The notes below the pieces were generated by a model, which saw only the letters and a program-made list of their open reading frames with translations, searched no databases and was not told where the DNA came from. Positions 1 through 15,700 of a stretch of 64,000 bases of DNA are shown here, piece after piece. The stretch spans positions 34,962,316-35,026,315 of the forward strand of contig NC_134372.1 in assembly GCF_035582795.1 (NCBI RefSeq). Reading direction: 5' to 3'. The position numbers were made by a program, and so were the translations under genes. The stretch is from Mycteria americana. Its lineage: Eukaryota > Chordata > Aves > Ciconiiformes > Ciconiidae. The stretch's first letter is position 1; each line of letters opens with the position of its first letter.

Positions 1-1949
1 TCACAGCCTCTTGCATACAAAGGATACACACAACTACAGGAACTGCTGAACATATTGATCAAAGTCAGATTTCTATAAAGATTTTTAGGTTTAAGAAAAA
101 AAAGTAATCTTATCCTCTCTTGATTTCTAGCTTTCAAGTATAACATCAGTCTTGTTCATCAGAATACGCTCAAGGATCACCCTGGGAAGGGCTTCTCTTT
201 CACTTATCCTGACAACAACAAAAACATTACTGATCCCGAATATGGAAAATTTTTGCCGAAGTTTTAGCAAATTTAAGCAGCTAAGATTAACAAGCATCAG
301 CTCCACCAAGTTGTCCAAGAAGAGCACAATTGCTCTGTCAGGTAATTCTAGCGCAGACAACTGTTGAGCGCTGAAAGAACACAAGGACTGTATAAGCACT
401 TGAGAATGACAAACCATCTAGTCTGATCTCCCTTTTAACAGTGACAAAGCTTTTTCTTTTGCATCATTTACAGACAAAGCAAAATATCAAAATGTAGCTG
501 TTTAAGTTATTTTCAATTCTTTCAATGCTCTTGAGCTTTTAGAGTCCCCATTATATTGCTGAATTTTACTGGATAACTGCGTTTTACTAAGTTCTTCATT
601 GAGCCACAAAGCGACCACCAAGGAGTAAGTTATGAGAAAACAAATTATTACTGCATAATTTATTATCTCTTTTGGGAAGCTCTCAGGGCAGAGGCTATTT
701 CTCTCTGAAGATCTGGAAATTCCCTATCATATAATGGGTACCTCAAAAAAAAGTAAAAATGCTTTTCTACTAAAACACTTGCTGATGAGTCACGCAGTGT
801 CTTTAGAACAAACCATCATCATCTTCAAAGCATTCATCTGTGGCATATTAAAAGTTATTTGTTTCAAGAATCAAAGAAAAATAAAAAACTCGATGGGCTG
901 CATGCAACACTGACTCGATACAGGCTTCTTCTAATGGCACTCCTAAAAGGGCAGCTGATATCGGCAGCTCACAATTTCTGTAGCATTCATAATCCCATGA
1001 TGTAAAAGCAATCAAAGAAACTGGGAACAAATGAAGTCACTGAGCTTTCATTATCTCATATTAACATGGCAGAAGTGCTGCACTGTGAACAATGCAAGTC
1101 TCATTATGAATGAGATAATAAACACCCAGGCACTTGGATTACCTTGGTAACAGGAAATAGTAGGAAACAGAGGTTTTAAGCAGCATTTGGATAGAACAAG
1201 AAAAACATTGTTCACTTCTGATCTTGGAATAAATCTTAAGATAAATGCTTCATATTTTATGCTTCAATAACAAATTCACGATGCTGAACAAGGAACTTTC
1301 CAAATATATATTCCTTATACCAAGAAATAAAAAGGCTGAAAAACATCTCTTAGCTACACATTTCCATACATACAGTTCTTACCTCTTTAATAAAAGAAGT
1401 CCCCTACATATAGACCATGTTTCTGTCTTGTTATCCTATCTACTGCAGATTTGAATTACAGCGTTTCAAGCATACGCCATCCCTGGGCACTCATTCCTGC
1501 TGTGCATTTAAGCCAAATACAGGAGCACACGTATATACCATGCACGCCAAAAAAGAACCTCATCCTTGTAGCTTTTAGGAGCTCTAAATACAAAAAATAT
1601 TAATACATTGAAGTGGTAATTAATTTGAAGGAATAAAAAAAGCAGGCTAATTCTTCCTTCCTGACATATCTTATAACTCAAAGAAACATACCTATCTATT
1701 AGCAGCTATTTAAACTTTCATTTTATGTATCTTTTTGATTGCACCACTTAATTTGAAGGCAAACACGCACCACTTCCCCCAAACTGCAGATGTTTAATCT
1801 TCCTTTTAAAAGCAATCCTCCATCAACTAAGAAAACGTACATACATTTAATATTTTCCTAGGTCTTGAATTGTAATATTAGAAGACCGTATATAACACAC
1901 AGATGACAATTTTTCAGTAAAAATATTTTAATACTAAGCTTATGCTTAC
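1..1949 (-). other. PHKB: PHKB intron downstream of E14 (partial)
   Basis: AT-rich intron. I searched it for the next PHKB exon and saw none. A pair of opposed open frames at about 127-417 has no recognisable similarity. Confidence 0.85.
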
Positions 1950-2044
1950 CTGATTTGAAAATCTCATGCTAACATTCCGCTGATCTTGTGGAGGTATATA
2001 ACGTCCAATAGGGTCAATATCTTTAGGACTTACTAATTTGTCAG
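1950..2044 (-). CDS. PHKB: PHKB exon E14 (Ala458-Gln489), last PHKB exon in window
   Basis: [20 protein letters not shown] then [12 protein letters not shown] matches the mammalian sequence up to the point where GPLENDL follows. Acceptor tttcag, donor CAG|gtaagc, phase 0. The next exon must lie left of position 1. Confidence 0.96.
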
Positions 2045-5000
2045 CTGAAAGTAAATGATAATAAAAATACAGAATGACTTGAGTACTTTCTGCAGCTTTT
2101 GTGAAGGAGGCATGCAAACATATTTTATGTAGTCAGTTCTGCTGCTATAATCTTTGTTTTAGATCAATGATTTACAGATTAAAAGGACATTCTGCAAAAT
2201 TGTATTAATGTGAAAACTAATGACTCAAGCATCATTCTTGCTACAGCTAATTATAATATTGTAGTATATAAAAAACAATCCTTTACTTTTTCACAGAGAT
2301 GTGTTAAAAGAATATATGCAGACAACAGACTCCACAACACACAAGTCACATAAAAAGCCCTCATTCCACAACCATGGGATTATTCTAGAGCTTTACCTAG
2401 AAACTCAATGGTTACCATCAAAAATTGTTTAGCTTTGAAGAAAAGCAGACAGCCTCTATCACAAAGTAATCACATGACTATAATCCTGAAAGGGACAAGG
2501 GATATCAAAGGTATCTCTCAATACGATATCTCAAGGAGAAATTGTAAAAAAAAATTAAATATATTTGAAACCTAGCAATTTCTACATGGAGTTTCTTACA
2601 TGGAAAAAACCCCCAAAACTAAAATTCCATTATTTTAACCTTCTCCTGAAAAAAAAATTAAGTACTTCAATAAAAGTATACTATTAAAAAGTTTCAACAA
2701 ATGCCTTGAATAAAGGTTCACAATCTACTGTGAGCTATTATACCCTTCAAATAAGCATTCTCCTATCAAAATCTCATTTTGACATGAAACTGTCCAATCT
2801 TCATTTAATTTCTGCTACAGAGGAGGTCACAGTGCATTTTCAGTTCTCCTATATACAAGTCAACAATTTTTTACATATTCGTAAAAAGCTCTACGCTAGG
2901 AAATCAGCTATTAATCTAAAAGAGAAATAACTCATTACTCCATTAGCTTAATTCAGCTACAACAGACAACCAACGCTGTCTTGATAAGAAAAATGTTTCT
3001 GAATTCTACACTCTGTACTAAATTAAGACAGCAGTTTATGAACTCAAAACATGTCCTGGCTCAAGCTTAACAGTGTTAGGAAAGACCAGAGAGCAGAATA
3101 GACGGTGCAGTGGAAAGAAAACGCATGGCAGACAATGAAGGACACTGGCTGGGCAGTTCACCGAGTAAGCCATGAAGGAGCCTGCTGCTGCTAGGAGCTA
3201 TGCCAGCGACTGTCAGCCACTAGATACTGCGATCATCTCCTGTCCTCAGCCTTCTGTTGAGAGAATGCAGCTTGACTCCTGCCAAGAAAGGACCCTGTTC
3301 CTCTGCTCTGCACTACTCCTGCGGAGTCACGATCCACGTACAGCAGTTTATGTTAAAAAACAAAACAAAACAAAAGCAAAGCTAGATTATGAAAAATTAC
3401 CACGGACAATTTATTAATATACTGACACATGAGTTACTGAAATACATTTTAAGGAAAACAGTCATCTAAGCTCCAGACCACACAGTCAGACTTCTGCTGG
3501 CTAAAGGCATGGAAGTTACTTAAATTATTTGTAGTACTGCTGACGCTATAAATTGATTCACGAAATGATTGCAAGATCAATGGACTCTGCCTCATTGTTC
3601 TTAAAAGCAAGAGTGGTTTCCAGAATAGGTATTGTATTTCCACGGTTTTTTACACTGATTTACACTGCTCAGTAATTAAAATATGTAGTCAAAATAATTT
3701 TGTATTTAAAACAACTAATAGACTAATATAAAATTTAAGCTAACTTTCAATATTTACAATTGTAGAAAATTGTAGATTTTGAAGACTCTCAGTGAATATT
3801 CATCACCATTATCACAAATACAAGTGTATTGGAATCCAAATGCAGAGTTTTCTTTATTAGCTCATTATTTACATCAGCAACAGCTGACAACATTTAATCC
3901 ATTTGGTCTATACTCTAAAAAATATTGCTAAAAGCTCTTAACTTAGCTCTAGGCAGCACTGAATCCACAGAACAAGATACAAAAATTATAAGGAAAAGCA
4001 CAGGAAAGATAAGAGAGCTACTAAATGAAAGACTAAACCGAATGAATTTTCAGGTGCACGAAACAGCTGAATACCTGGCATCCCTTTCCCTTGCTCTAAA
4101 ATGGGGACCCTACCATTAAGGTTTTACAAACCTCCTCAACCAGAGAAAGAAATTCTACGAAAAACTGCATCACCATCTGCAAAATGCATGTTTTTCTTCA
4201 TAAACAATATTTAAGTTGCATAAGCATGTGGTGACTTCCAACAGCGGTAGGCAGACACTTTCATTGCCTCTGTCGTTCAGAGCCTTTATAAGCAGGATCA
4301 AAATTTTGACTTCACTACTTCAGTTTGCCCCTCTGTGGGAGGCAGCGAGATGTAGAAGAATTGATTCAGTTTCGTGTTGCTGCATTTAGAAAAATTTGGA
4401 CCGCAACAGGCAGACACCAGGCCCACAGACAGAAGAATCATCTAATAAGGTCATATTGTATGCTTGCCTACACAACCGCAGCAAGCAAGCTGAGCAAATA
4501 CAAATTAATTGCTGCCCTTGAGACAACACAACAATTTCTGGAATGGATGTTGAAATGGGAAACCGGTACCTTCCCAGAAATCAAGTTTTTGGAGTCAGGC
4601 TTCCACTTAATTAGCAACTGCCAACAAGCAAAGTAACACACACAAAGACTTTCACCAAGGACAAGATTGTTATTCAGGTAGGTTTTCACCCAGAAAGGAG
4701 CAAAATTAAATGCACCAATTATAAATTAATATGAATAAATGGAGTTCCTGATATAACAATCACTGGTGAATAGATTTAGCTTTGTGATAAAATTTCCAGA
4801 ACCTATTTGCAAAGACTGTGAGAGAAAAGTAAAAAAAAATATTTTGAAAAAAGGGAGGGAGGAATGAAAAGTAGTGAATACAGTGGAGAGAAAGTTTTAA
4901 AACAATAAAGGAAACAGTGACTAATGACAACATTTCAAAAACAGATTTAGGACAATTATTTAAAAAAAAAAAAAAAAAGTGTAAGAATGTTCAGCAAAGG

Positions 5001-8000
5001 AGCCAAGGAAAGAATTGAAACAAAACAAAAGAAAGTTACATTACTCAAACAGCATTTAGCAAACCATAAATACAATGTATTTAACCAGTATTCCGCAGGT
5101 ATAGAAACACACAAATATTAGTACAAGAGGAATGCTAGCAGAATTACTACAGTATTCCTGCACACACATTTGAGGATTACTTGGCTAATACTAAGAGGTT
5201 AAATTAAATTTTTTTTCATTAAAGGTGAGATTGCCTGCATTTACTTTACAGTGTTGGCTAAAAAAGGAATTATGCAAGGAATACAGTGAAACCAAACAGG
5301 TGGAGCACCAGACGGACTCTGTTCTTCCATACCTAAAGATACAACTACTGTTCTTGCCAACTCTTCAATTTTTAAACTCCCCTTCAATCTTTCTCATTTT
5401 TACTACCAACAGCCTCTTTCCTTTTACAGTGTTCACAGAAAAAAAGTTTTTAGAACTCATCTACTGATTACCAGGTAAAGGCTGAGCGTGTTAAAATAAA
5501 GTAATATATCTTTCTCCTAAAAAGCAATACTAAGAAAAAAAAAAAATCTTAACTGTGAAGACTTTTCTGGCTTAACAACTATTTTTGCATTCGCCTTTGA
5601 ATGCTCTCAAGTGAGACCAAGAGTTCATTTGTGATTGACATTCACCATAACAACCTTCAATAGCCGAACTTTGAAATGCACTTTCAAATGCTCATCTAGT
5701 CTCTTCTATTTTAAAGGGTAAAAATAACATAGACTGAAGAAAACATTAACATTATCTGAGACTGCAACTATTCAAAATTTAAACTTGTCTTGCTCAAAGC
5801 AGTAAATAATTTGAATTAATGCTATAGATCACTTACAAACATCACTGTACAGATGAAGCTGATATAGTTAATCCAGAAAGTGCCATGTTAATATATTTTC
5901 TCATGAAGAAAAGGAAGTAAGAGGGAAAGCCAGGAAAAGAAACAGCAAAAAAGAAACCTACCATGTTCAGAAGACTTTCAGTATTCTAGAAAATATTCCA
6001 GTAAGCTCCACAGTATGCTGCATGCAGCATAAAATTTTAACATAAAGAATAAAAAGCAATTTTTGCCCATCACGTATGTACCAAAGCAGGGGACACACAT
6101 GCCACCCACAGTCCATTCAAAACTCAGGCCAATGCGTTTGTTCAGATTCAAGAAAAACATTAACAAGATACATATCCTTCACTTCTGATGAGTCAAAACC
6201 TGCCCGAATTTCCTCAGCCTCTTACCCAGGAGTTTTGCAATGATGTAAACTGCCTGTCCCCACAAGAAAAGCTTTCCATCGCGTCCGTTGTTACTAGGAA
6301 ACCGTTTCTGACTGCCAGGGTTCTTCTTTTCCAGTTCAACAAAATCAGCTGGCACATAGTAATACTTGGGTACAACAGGACACCCTATGGAGTTGTAAAA
6401 TAAGTACAGTAAGTAAATATATTCCACTTCCCTTATTATTTGATTGTAGTCCCCTAATAAAGCTGAAGTGGATTCAAAAGGGGAAAAATTATACCCTAGC
6501 AACAGTTCGATTGAGCAGAAAGACTGTTGTCATTCCTTGTTATCTCTCAAAACACAATCGGCGTAGGAAACCCAGGGCAGTATTAAACTACTTTATTTTT
6601 CACCACGCATTTCCACAGAATTTCTTCCCAGAACACATATGTTTGTGTAGCACCTTACTGTGCAAGAAGAAAAAAAAATATATTTTTCACTTAAAGTAAA
6701 ATGCAGTACAGATAACAAACCATAACCAAAAGAAATGAAAGCTGTATCAGAGTGAAACACTTGGGGTGTTTTTCCCTGCATTTAACACCAGCTCAATATC
6801 AGACAACTTTTTAAAACTAAAATCTTGGGCAAAAGTAGTCAAACATTTAATTAAATTTAATTTTTTTGCAAGTATGCAAAACCAAGTTAAAAACAGCATT
6901 TTAATTTTGAAACATCATGAAACAAAAGGGCATAACTTCTTCTTTGGAAGATAGCATATCTTGTATCTAGAATTATGCCACAGGTATTACTGATCATTGT
7001 AGATTAATAACCTTTATTTCATCACTTTTTAAGTGGACAAGAGTCAGGAATTTAGAAACATAATTACAAATGATTGACTTAATTATATGCAATATAAAAG
7101 CAAATTAATATGCTTTCTGCAAAATTAAATTTCACCTTAATATTGCTTTAATTTTGAATTTAATTGGATAAAGAACAGGTGATAAACAGAATAAAGTTGC
7201 AGTGTCTGACTATTTGCTTAGACAAAAAAAAAAAATTACTGGCAAGCAGATGAGAAAAATTGAAAAGTGGGAGTTATTAGAGGTAGACTATTCAAATGAG
7301 TGAGGTATCAAAACAGACCCAGAAATTTTGAGATGAGACATTCATGATGACTTTAAACAAGAGGAACCACAAGATTAATTTAGTGCCCATGGAACTTCAC
7401 AGACTCATTAATAATCAGAAAGAAGCAATGATCAGCAAGGTCAAAAAATTTGCTATGTAATGAAAATTTGGTAAGGAAATGTTTGTATTTCTTACAGAAA
7501 CCAGTTCAGTTCACAAGTATTTTAAGTTTAAAGAACAAGTCAGACTAAAATATTCTGCATCTACTTCTGTAACTGTACCACAGATGTCAAGAACAGGTGA
7601 CTAAAGATGCTGAGTTTTAAAACTGGATTGTCAGTATATTGACGCTTGTTCTGTTCTCAGGCCTTTTTTTTTCCTCCCACTCAAACTTATGGTCTTTTTC
7701 TTCCTTTTTTTTAAACTGAATTTTGGATGGATGTGCCTGTAGGCCATCAATAGCCTTGTCTGCAGTTCCACCAAAATTCTGGAGCGCACAATTTAAGTAA
7801 GAGAATGTTTTTATTGAAATTAACATGTTGCCACTTTCACTGCTCTAAGCTAGAAACAATTGCATATGCATATACCAAATTATTTTTTAAATCTTGTGAA
7901 GTTAAGTGACAATGAACGATGCAAGTCATTCTCAGCTGTATCTAGGTGAAACACTGAAACAATCTGGCTGTTGGTAGTTAATATTTTCCTGCAAAGTCAA

Positions 8001-9725
8001 AGTGAACTTTGTAAATAATGAAGCATAGGCGAAGGAGGGGAGGAATGACTGGGTACAGTGTAAATCTTACATTTATATCAGTAGCGTTTTTCCAGATAGC
8101 ATTACTTTTATTATCACACTTTATGATGCAATGTATCTACATGAAAGACATTATTTAGTATTAGTGTTTTGCCATCAGGAAACATAGTGATATTGTTACT
8201 TCTCCTTTGTTCTGACTGCAATATCCATTAGTAGAAATGCTAGTATTTTAATAATTTCAGATAAATAATAAGCTACCGTGTTTTAGAAGAATGATTATCA
8301 GATAATACCTTCAGATGTATGTTGAAGCAAAGGATCCAGAAGATCCTGATATTCCTTTACTTGTGCAGGATTTCCTCTAAAAACTCCTAAAAATAATGAA
8401 ACAATAATTGAATTAACGGAAGAAATAACTTATGAACTTAATGTTCATTAAAGAAGAAGAAAAAAAAAATCTAGTGTTTATTTTTCAATGGGGTAGTGCC
8501 TACACACTAAATAGTTCATGAAAAGTAAAAGACTAAACTGCAGATCCTCACTTACTGCTACAGCTAAATCTCACAGGGATCATGAATCAGCCACTCTCTT
8601 ATTAGCTTAAACTGAAATCGATGGCACGTTACACAGGGTAGTAAAGGTGTGAACTTACAGAGGCTCAGGAACTAGACTCAGACAACCAGCCCAGCTAGCT
8701 GTAAATAACTTCCTTAATTATAGCAGAATGAAGAAGCAGAGCTTGTGTGCCAGTATGGAGGCAAACAGATTGGTTCTAAATCTTTAGGACAGAGTTGTAA
8801 ACTGATCTGGAAGCGAGTTGCCTAGAAATCCCAATAAATAAATACAAAAGGAATGTGAAGTAATAAATTGAAAAATTCCCCTCCAAAGATTTTTAGATGG
8901 AATGTTTACATTGATGTTATATAGGTATTCTATCTTCATATTATACAGGTTCAGAACTACTGAAAAACCTTGAGATATTAAACAGAACAGTCAACTCTCT
9001 ATGATGCTGCTTTTGGGGAGAAATTGGTAGATTTGCGAGTACCATTAGCTTAAATGTTTTTCTAGCAGAACTTAGCCATCCCAAAATGAATCTGATGAAT
9101 ATTAACATGACCAGCATTCAGTTCATCAAAAGTTCTTACATGAAAAGATATATGAAAAATACCAAAAGCATTGCTGTTCATCAAGGAAAACGTGGATGAA
9201 CTTGACAAGTCACACTGACTTTTTAAAATAGAACATTTTTAAAAATTAAACGGGAACAAGTTAGATGAAAACTTTTCATTGTAGGTCTTTCACTCATTTC
9301 TTTCCATGGTTTCCCTTTTCAATTACCATATTATTCCATATTATTAAAAATAGCTGTAATGTTTCCCTCCTTACCTTATCCTAGAAAATTACCATAATCC
9401 TCCACATTCAACCAGAAATGTAAAAAAGCTTTCAAAAATGCTATTCAAATATGTCTTATCCAAAAAATAGCCATATTGATTTATTTACTTCAATCCTTTC
9501 CTACAGCTATAGATGCACATCTACTACCCCGAGAGTCCTAAACAATTTCCTTTTGAGAAAAATCCCAAAAGGAAATTAGTACTAAAGCAGCCTTTTTGTA
9601 TTCTTAAGAAGGGTGAATTCTGAGAGGCAAAAATTAGACAAAAGAAAACCACAAACTCATCCACTGAGAACAAATACACCAGAACATCTTTATTAGGAAA
9701 AGTTTAGGTATGTTTTTTGTTAGGC

Positions 9726-9757
<32 letters not shown>

Positions 9758-12700
9758 TATATATAAATATATATATAAATGTCACAAAAACCTTCTCTTT
9801 TATGTTATTTTAAGAATACCCAACAAGTTATTCTACTGAAAAGCCAGAGCGCAGTAGAAAGCTGGAGTCTGACTACTGTATAGAGATTTCTTTCTTTCCA
9901 TGGCTCTTCAATCCTCTGTCCAAAACCAAAGCTTGACAAGTGTTGTTCATTGCATTTTCAAACATTCCGAAGCGTATATATACAGGAAACAAAATCACTT
10001 GCCAAGAGAAACAAATGCAATGAAAGTTTGCACACAAAAAAGGGTGTGCTTAAGTGACACACTGAACTATTTCAAAACACTTGAGCACAGTCATGACATA
10101 AGAGCAATATGATATTCTGACTATTTGTAATTTAGTCTTATTGGCAGATGCTGTAGAGGATAAAAAGATGCATTTATGTGATAATACAGTTGCTTTTCTA
10201 TTAAGAATCATCTAGTGAAGACAACAGTTGGGTAATAATGACCATCATCCATGAGGAATAAAAGTGTTAATATTAAATTAAGAGAAAATGCACAGTAGCG
10301 CTGTAGAAAATTCAGTAGTACCTACTTGCTAGAACTGTCTTAACCCTCCATGTCTTAAAAATCCTAAAAAGCTGTCACTGACAAAACAGAAAAATTGATG
10401 AGCTAATTAGTTTGTCTTACAAAAGAATACATAAGTAAATATGTAGCAAACATACAGTTACTTGAATATGTTCTGCTAATCTTTGAACAAGGAAACGATG
10501 AAAGAAATGTTGCTGATGTGAACAAAATTGAGGGATTATGGACTATGATTTACAGGACTCTCTCCTTCCTTATTTACTGGAGCACTGTTCCACTCTTATA
10601 CAGGTAACAAAATCCAGCTATCAGGAGTTACCTAGATATTCAGTAGCTTAATATACTTTGCTGAAAAGGCTTTCCCTTGTGCTCTCCAAGTGTATTGGAT
10701 GGGCAAACAGGCTTTCAGCTGACTCAGTATTCACAATGTAACAGGTTGAGTTTTTTTCAACGTTTTGATTATAAAGACATTCAACTGTCATCTACTCCTC
10801 CTCCTATTTCATTGTCTTTTTGCAGTTTAAGTCACTCTGAATACGCTTCAAATTTTGCATTAAGGATTTGGAGATATGTGCACAAGATCTACTAATAGAA
10901 TTGTTCTATTTGATGAAATTGTCGTAGAGGAAAAAAGACAGGGGCAGTATGTGCAAAATATGTATTTTGTACTTTTTCTTTGTAATACAAGAAGAGTAAA
11001 ATGCTTGCTTTATTCTTCTGCTAACTTCAGTTAAAGATTATTATCTTTCTTGTTCTTCCCAAAACTGCAAGTAGGCAGCATTAAATGTCAGTGCCTCTCT
11101 CCTCTGTTTTGGGCATCACTCTTTGAAAAATGTCAAGCATTCCTTTAGAAAAATCAATTGTGAAACCTTATTACACCTTCAAACAAAATATTTTAATCTG
11201 TGGGTGGCCACAGAGGAGTCTAGGCAGATAGCAGATTTCTATGTCCCTCAGCATCTTTATTTGAAAACTATTCCACACACTAAAGGGAAAAAACCAGATG
11301 GCCAGATTTTCATCCATTTACAAATCTTTTTGATGGCTGTAACCCTTACTCATTTTCTTATTCAGACTTTTGTTCTATGTGAGTTTTAGCTTCCATCCTG
11401 AAATCATCCCATGAACTTTTTTGGTATGTCTCCTATCTTCAAGACAAGGTCCACGTAGTGGTATTTTTGTTGTTGTTGTTGGGTTTTTTTGTTCTGGTTT
11501 TTTAAATCAGACTAACTGCCTACGTGGAAAAATGTGGCCAAGGAAGCACAGGCATTTCAAAGAGAAACTACGCCTTTTCTGGTTTGCTTTCTTCTCTTCT
11601 GAATTCTCTTTCAATTACCACAGAGTATCTTGAAAAGACCTGCTGCAACATTCAGTTTGTCAATGTGTTCTCTCTCCTACTTCCTTTTCTCTCATGTGCT
11701 GATGCGAAGTTCTGATATCTGTGAAAGTTTTTAAGGCTTACAAGGCAACGCAGGACTGAATGGCACAGATTTAAGCTTTTAAAAAACCTGTATCGAGTTA
11801 TATTCTAAAAAGAGTTCACGTTAAAAATGCTGAAATATGGGGGGGTGGGTGCTTGGGGTTTTTTTTAACCCATGAGGCAGAACTCTCAATGAGATATTTA
11901 GTGTAACTGCATTATGGTTTATTTTGGCAGGACAGGAAAATCATTTTCTATCTTTCCTCTAAGGGCTCATCTCTCTAATGCCTTTAAAGAACAAGAATGT
12001 AAAGCTGTACTTACCATCAATTATCATGAAAATAAAAAACAGAGGGAATTCACACTCAATGCCATCAAAAAGCTGAAAAGAAGAAAAATTAATCAGACAT
12101 TTCATCATTTTGGTTTAAGGAAATGTATTTGAATACCCTACTGAATAATTTCAAAGCAACAAAAGAAACATGAATGCAAAAACAATTTATTACATCAGCT
12201 TTTCATTTAGCTTACAGCTTCTTAATTCTATGGGCACTTTAACTGTGCTTTTACACATGCTGTGGCTCATTCTCAAGCAGAATATTTATATATTCTATGT
12301 TTTATTTCCACAGAGAAACTATTGGGAAGAAAAAAAAGTAAATTTTCATTTAGATAACCTTTACTGATAAACACTGTGTCAAAAGCAAAATTGTTTTCTA
12401 TACACTCAGACTGTAGTCAGCTGTGAAATTAAATAAAATGATAAATAACTTCCTTATTTGTTATGTGAAATCAACTGTACCCGAAATGTAAATGGAAGCA
12501 CATTCATTACAAAACAAATCAACGACTAACTTGCTGACTTAGCAATCTCTCAAAACTGCACATGCCAAATTACAAAATGCATCTCCTTCACTTGAAGCAA
12601 TTAGGAATCACTGTGCAAATCAAATTGCAAATACTAGGGGGGGGGGGCGGGCGGGGTGTCCATTTTCATTTTCTTTTGGAGTTTCTTGGGGGGATATTTT

Positions 12701-15700
12701 TTTTTTTTTATAAGTACCGCCCAAACATTTTAGAAAACCAAAATTTGTCCTTATATCGGGCAGGTATTCCTTTACCTTAATTTCTGCTGGTTTATAATAA
12801 CGTCGTGTTTTGTCTTCCAGCGCTGTTCTGTACCCATCTCTCAGAAATCTTTTAAACCCATATTTTCCTTTCAATTTTCTAATAATTTTATCTAGTGTTT
12901 GACTGAATAAAACCTCATCATCCAAAGCAAATGCAGGATAACTAAGACAGGGCAAAAGAGCTGCATCAGTATTCTGTAGAAAGAGAGGGAGAAATAGCAC
13001 AGTACAAATTTAATTTGATCTTTGACAATTGTTTGATGCACAAACAAAGATTGTTTAACTTACTAAGTGAAATATACATTTGGAACATTATCTTATCTTT
13101 ATCAAAATCATAGTACTAATATATTAAAATAGCATGCAAAATAAGACTTCTAAAGATGTATAAGGATAAACTACAAACCCAATATTTGGATATATGATTT
13201 AAAAGAGAACTCATTTGACTCAAAAGGTGACCTACTTTAAAGTTGATAATCTGCAGGGATAAGTGAATACATTCTAGAACTTTGTGGGTTTAGAAACAAA
13301 AAATATCCTCCAGGTTATTCCCGGAGGAAACACAAACATTTGGGTATTCTATGCTCAAAAAAAATCACAAACGTTTTATAAAGGTGCAATGCTGAGAAGT
13401 AACTATGATTAAATCATCATTTCTGAAAAGCTTTTTCAGGAACATTCTTCAGGAGCTGTAACAAACAAGCCTACCTGATTTACACTTAAGGTGATAAGGG
13501 AATAATTTCAGGAAAAAAGACGAGTAGCATTTCTCAAGAACCATGCGCAAATATAATGAATTTAAAACACAAGAAAAATTACTAACTAGCGCATCACCAC
13601 TACAGGTAAGCTTAGAGAAACTCAAAAAAGTAGTTTTAAGTTAGAATTCTTATGTCACGTGCTGTTTTGTTATTTCTTTCTGCTGATGTATCTAAGATAT
13701 TCAACCATTTAAAATACCATATTTTTGCCAATATCATTGACATGAACCCATAAAAAGAAAAAAAAAAAAAGACAGAAAGATTGCTTCTGTAGCAGAAGTA
13801 ACTTATGAAAACAGATTCTGTTGGAATATTTCAAGTCTCCAGCAAATAATAAACAGCAAAAGAAATCTAAAAGACCATTAGACTATAAAAAAAGTAGCTG
13901 ACAGTGCCTTTTATTTTAATTATCCAGTATTATAACTCTGCTATAATTCTTCTACACAATGAGTAAACTATTAATGTTGAAGATTAATAGTCTGTTTCAT
14001 GAACAAAAATGCTATTACATCCCAGAATGAACAAAGAAGCAGTAGAACTCTATTATCACTCATTTTAAATTACTGATTTTCAAAAACCAAATTTATCTTT
14101 GATGCTACTACTGAAATAATTTTAATTAATCTATACTTTAGTCACTTAGATTTACTCACTGAGGAAATACTTTTTTGTAACAGTAGTTTATAATAACAAG
14201 AAATCCTCCATATTCAGCAATTTACAAAAAGCCAACCTTAAAGGCTTCTTTTCTAGACAAAAAAAATGAATTAAAGCTAAAATAAAGTGTTTAAAAAATG
14301 CAGGCATTGAGTCTGTTGTGGAAACTAGGCCAAAAGACAGACAATCACCCAGACTGCAAAGCCTACTTAGGTTACTGCAGGTCATTATTATTTTAAATTT
14401 TATCTTAAAATTGTTTAGAAAGCTACCAACAGGCTACCATTTTAACCTAAATACTCATAAAATAAAGAACTCCATTGTAATTCCACCTCAGAGAAACAAC
14501 TACATCACAGTGACATTTAAGAAGCAGAAATTTAACATCTTCCCAGCAAATTCCTATCTTTATTAAGCAGAACATAATGGCCATCACAGAACTGAGAATT
14601 ATGTTCATATTCATTTATTTTCTCCACACTCTGTTGAGGTGAATTTCATTTAATTACTTACATGAGACCTTGACTCTCGGGGTAGCAATGAACAGAGAGT
14701 CTGTCTGTTACGGTTATGGGCATCAAAATCCACAAATATAACAGACCAAGAGCAGCCCTGTAAACAGAACATTAAATTTATTTCAGGGGAAGGGAAGAAA
14801 GGTTAGCATATCCTGGTGAAACCATATCCTGGCTCTTTGTTTTATTTAGGTTGTGTCGTACTAGTCTGGTAGCTGGTAATTTTAATCAGAAAAGGTACCA
14901 CAAAGTCAAGTTGAAAGCATTTCGAATTTTCAAACATATTCAAATATAACCAAAATTAGATGGTTTTATCTACTAGTGATTATGAATTATATGATTCATT
15001 CAAGCTATGAACTCTGCCACTAATTCTTGAAAAACAATGACTGTACTAAGGACAAACAAAAAAGTAGTTGTCCCTGCCTGTGACTGCAGGAAATGTTCCA
15101 AACAGTGATGTTGAATATTTCATTACAAGTCAGTCAGAACACAAATAATTGGATATTCACCTGAGGTACTGCTTTGGAAAAGGACTTTCATAGCAAATAA
15201 AAATGACCTGCTTTTCAGCTATTGTAAGGTCTATGTTATCAACGTCTACTCCTTAGCAAAAACCATTTCCTAGTAAAATTCTGTAATTTTACACTATATC
15301 TCTCTGTCAGCTTTTTCATACTTCCTGAAACACTCAGAAAAATTTTCATAGCTGAGATACTGTTTAAACAGAATCAACAGCATTTAAAAGCATCATCAGT
15401 AGGCAATTTCTTGGAAACACAATGCAGTTTGTTAATGAATGGATATCTTCATATATGTTGTAATCAATAATGAATCTCAGTATCGCTATCCCCTTGGAAG
15501 ACACATTCAATACTGAACTCATTCTGTTACTGTCATAAATACCATACCATAATTTTTCATAAATCACCAAATTTCTCCTAAAAAGCCATCAGTTTGTTTG
15601 GTATACTATTCTCTTAGGAAGATTGTTCCAGAACCCACCCTCTCTAATTATTAAAAACTTCAATTTCCAACTAAGTTTCTACATAACTAGCTTACAACCT

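Noticed and set aside
848..1030. Possible PHKB exon downstream of E14
   Set aside because: The 60-codon minus-strand frame shows no similarity to the expected GPLENDLVVHVALIAE region.
4325..4636. 103-codon plus-strand frame in a PHKB intron
   Set aside because: It has no recognisable domain and no splice or promoter context, and it lies antisense inside an intron. Length is within chance for a 64-kb window.
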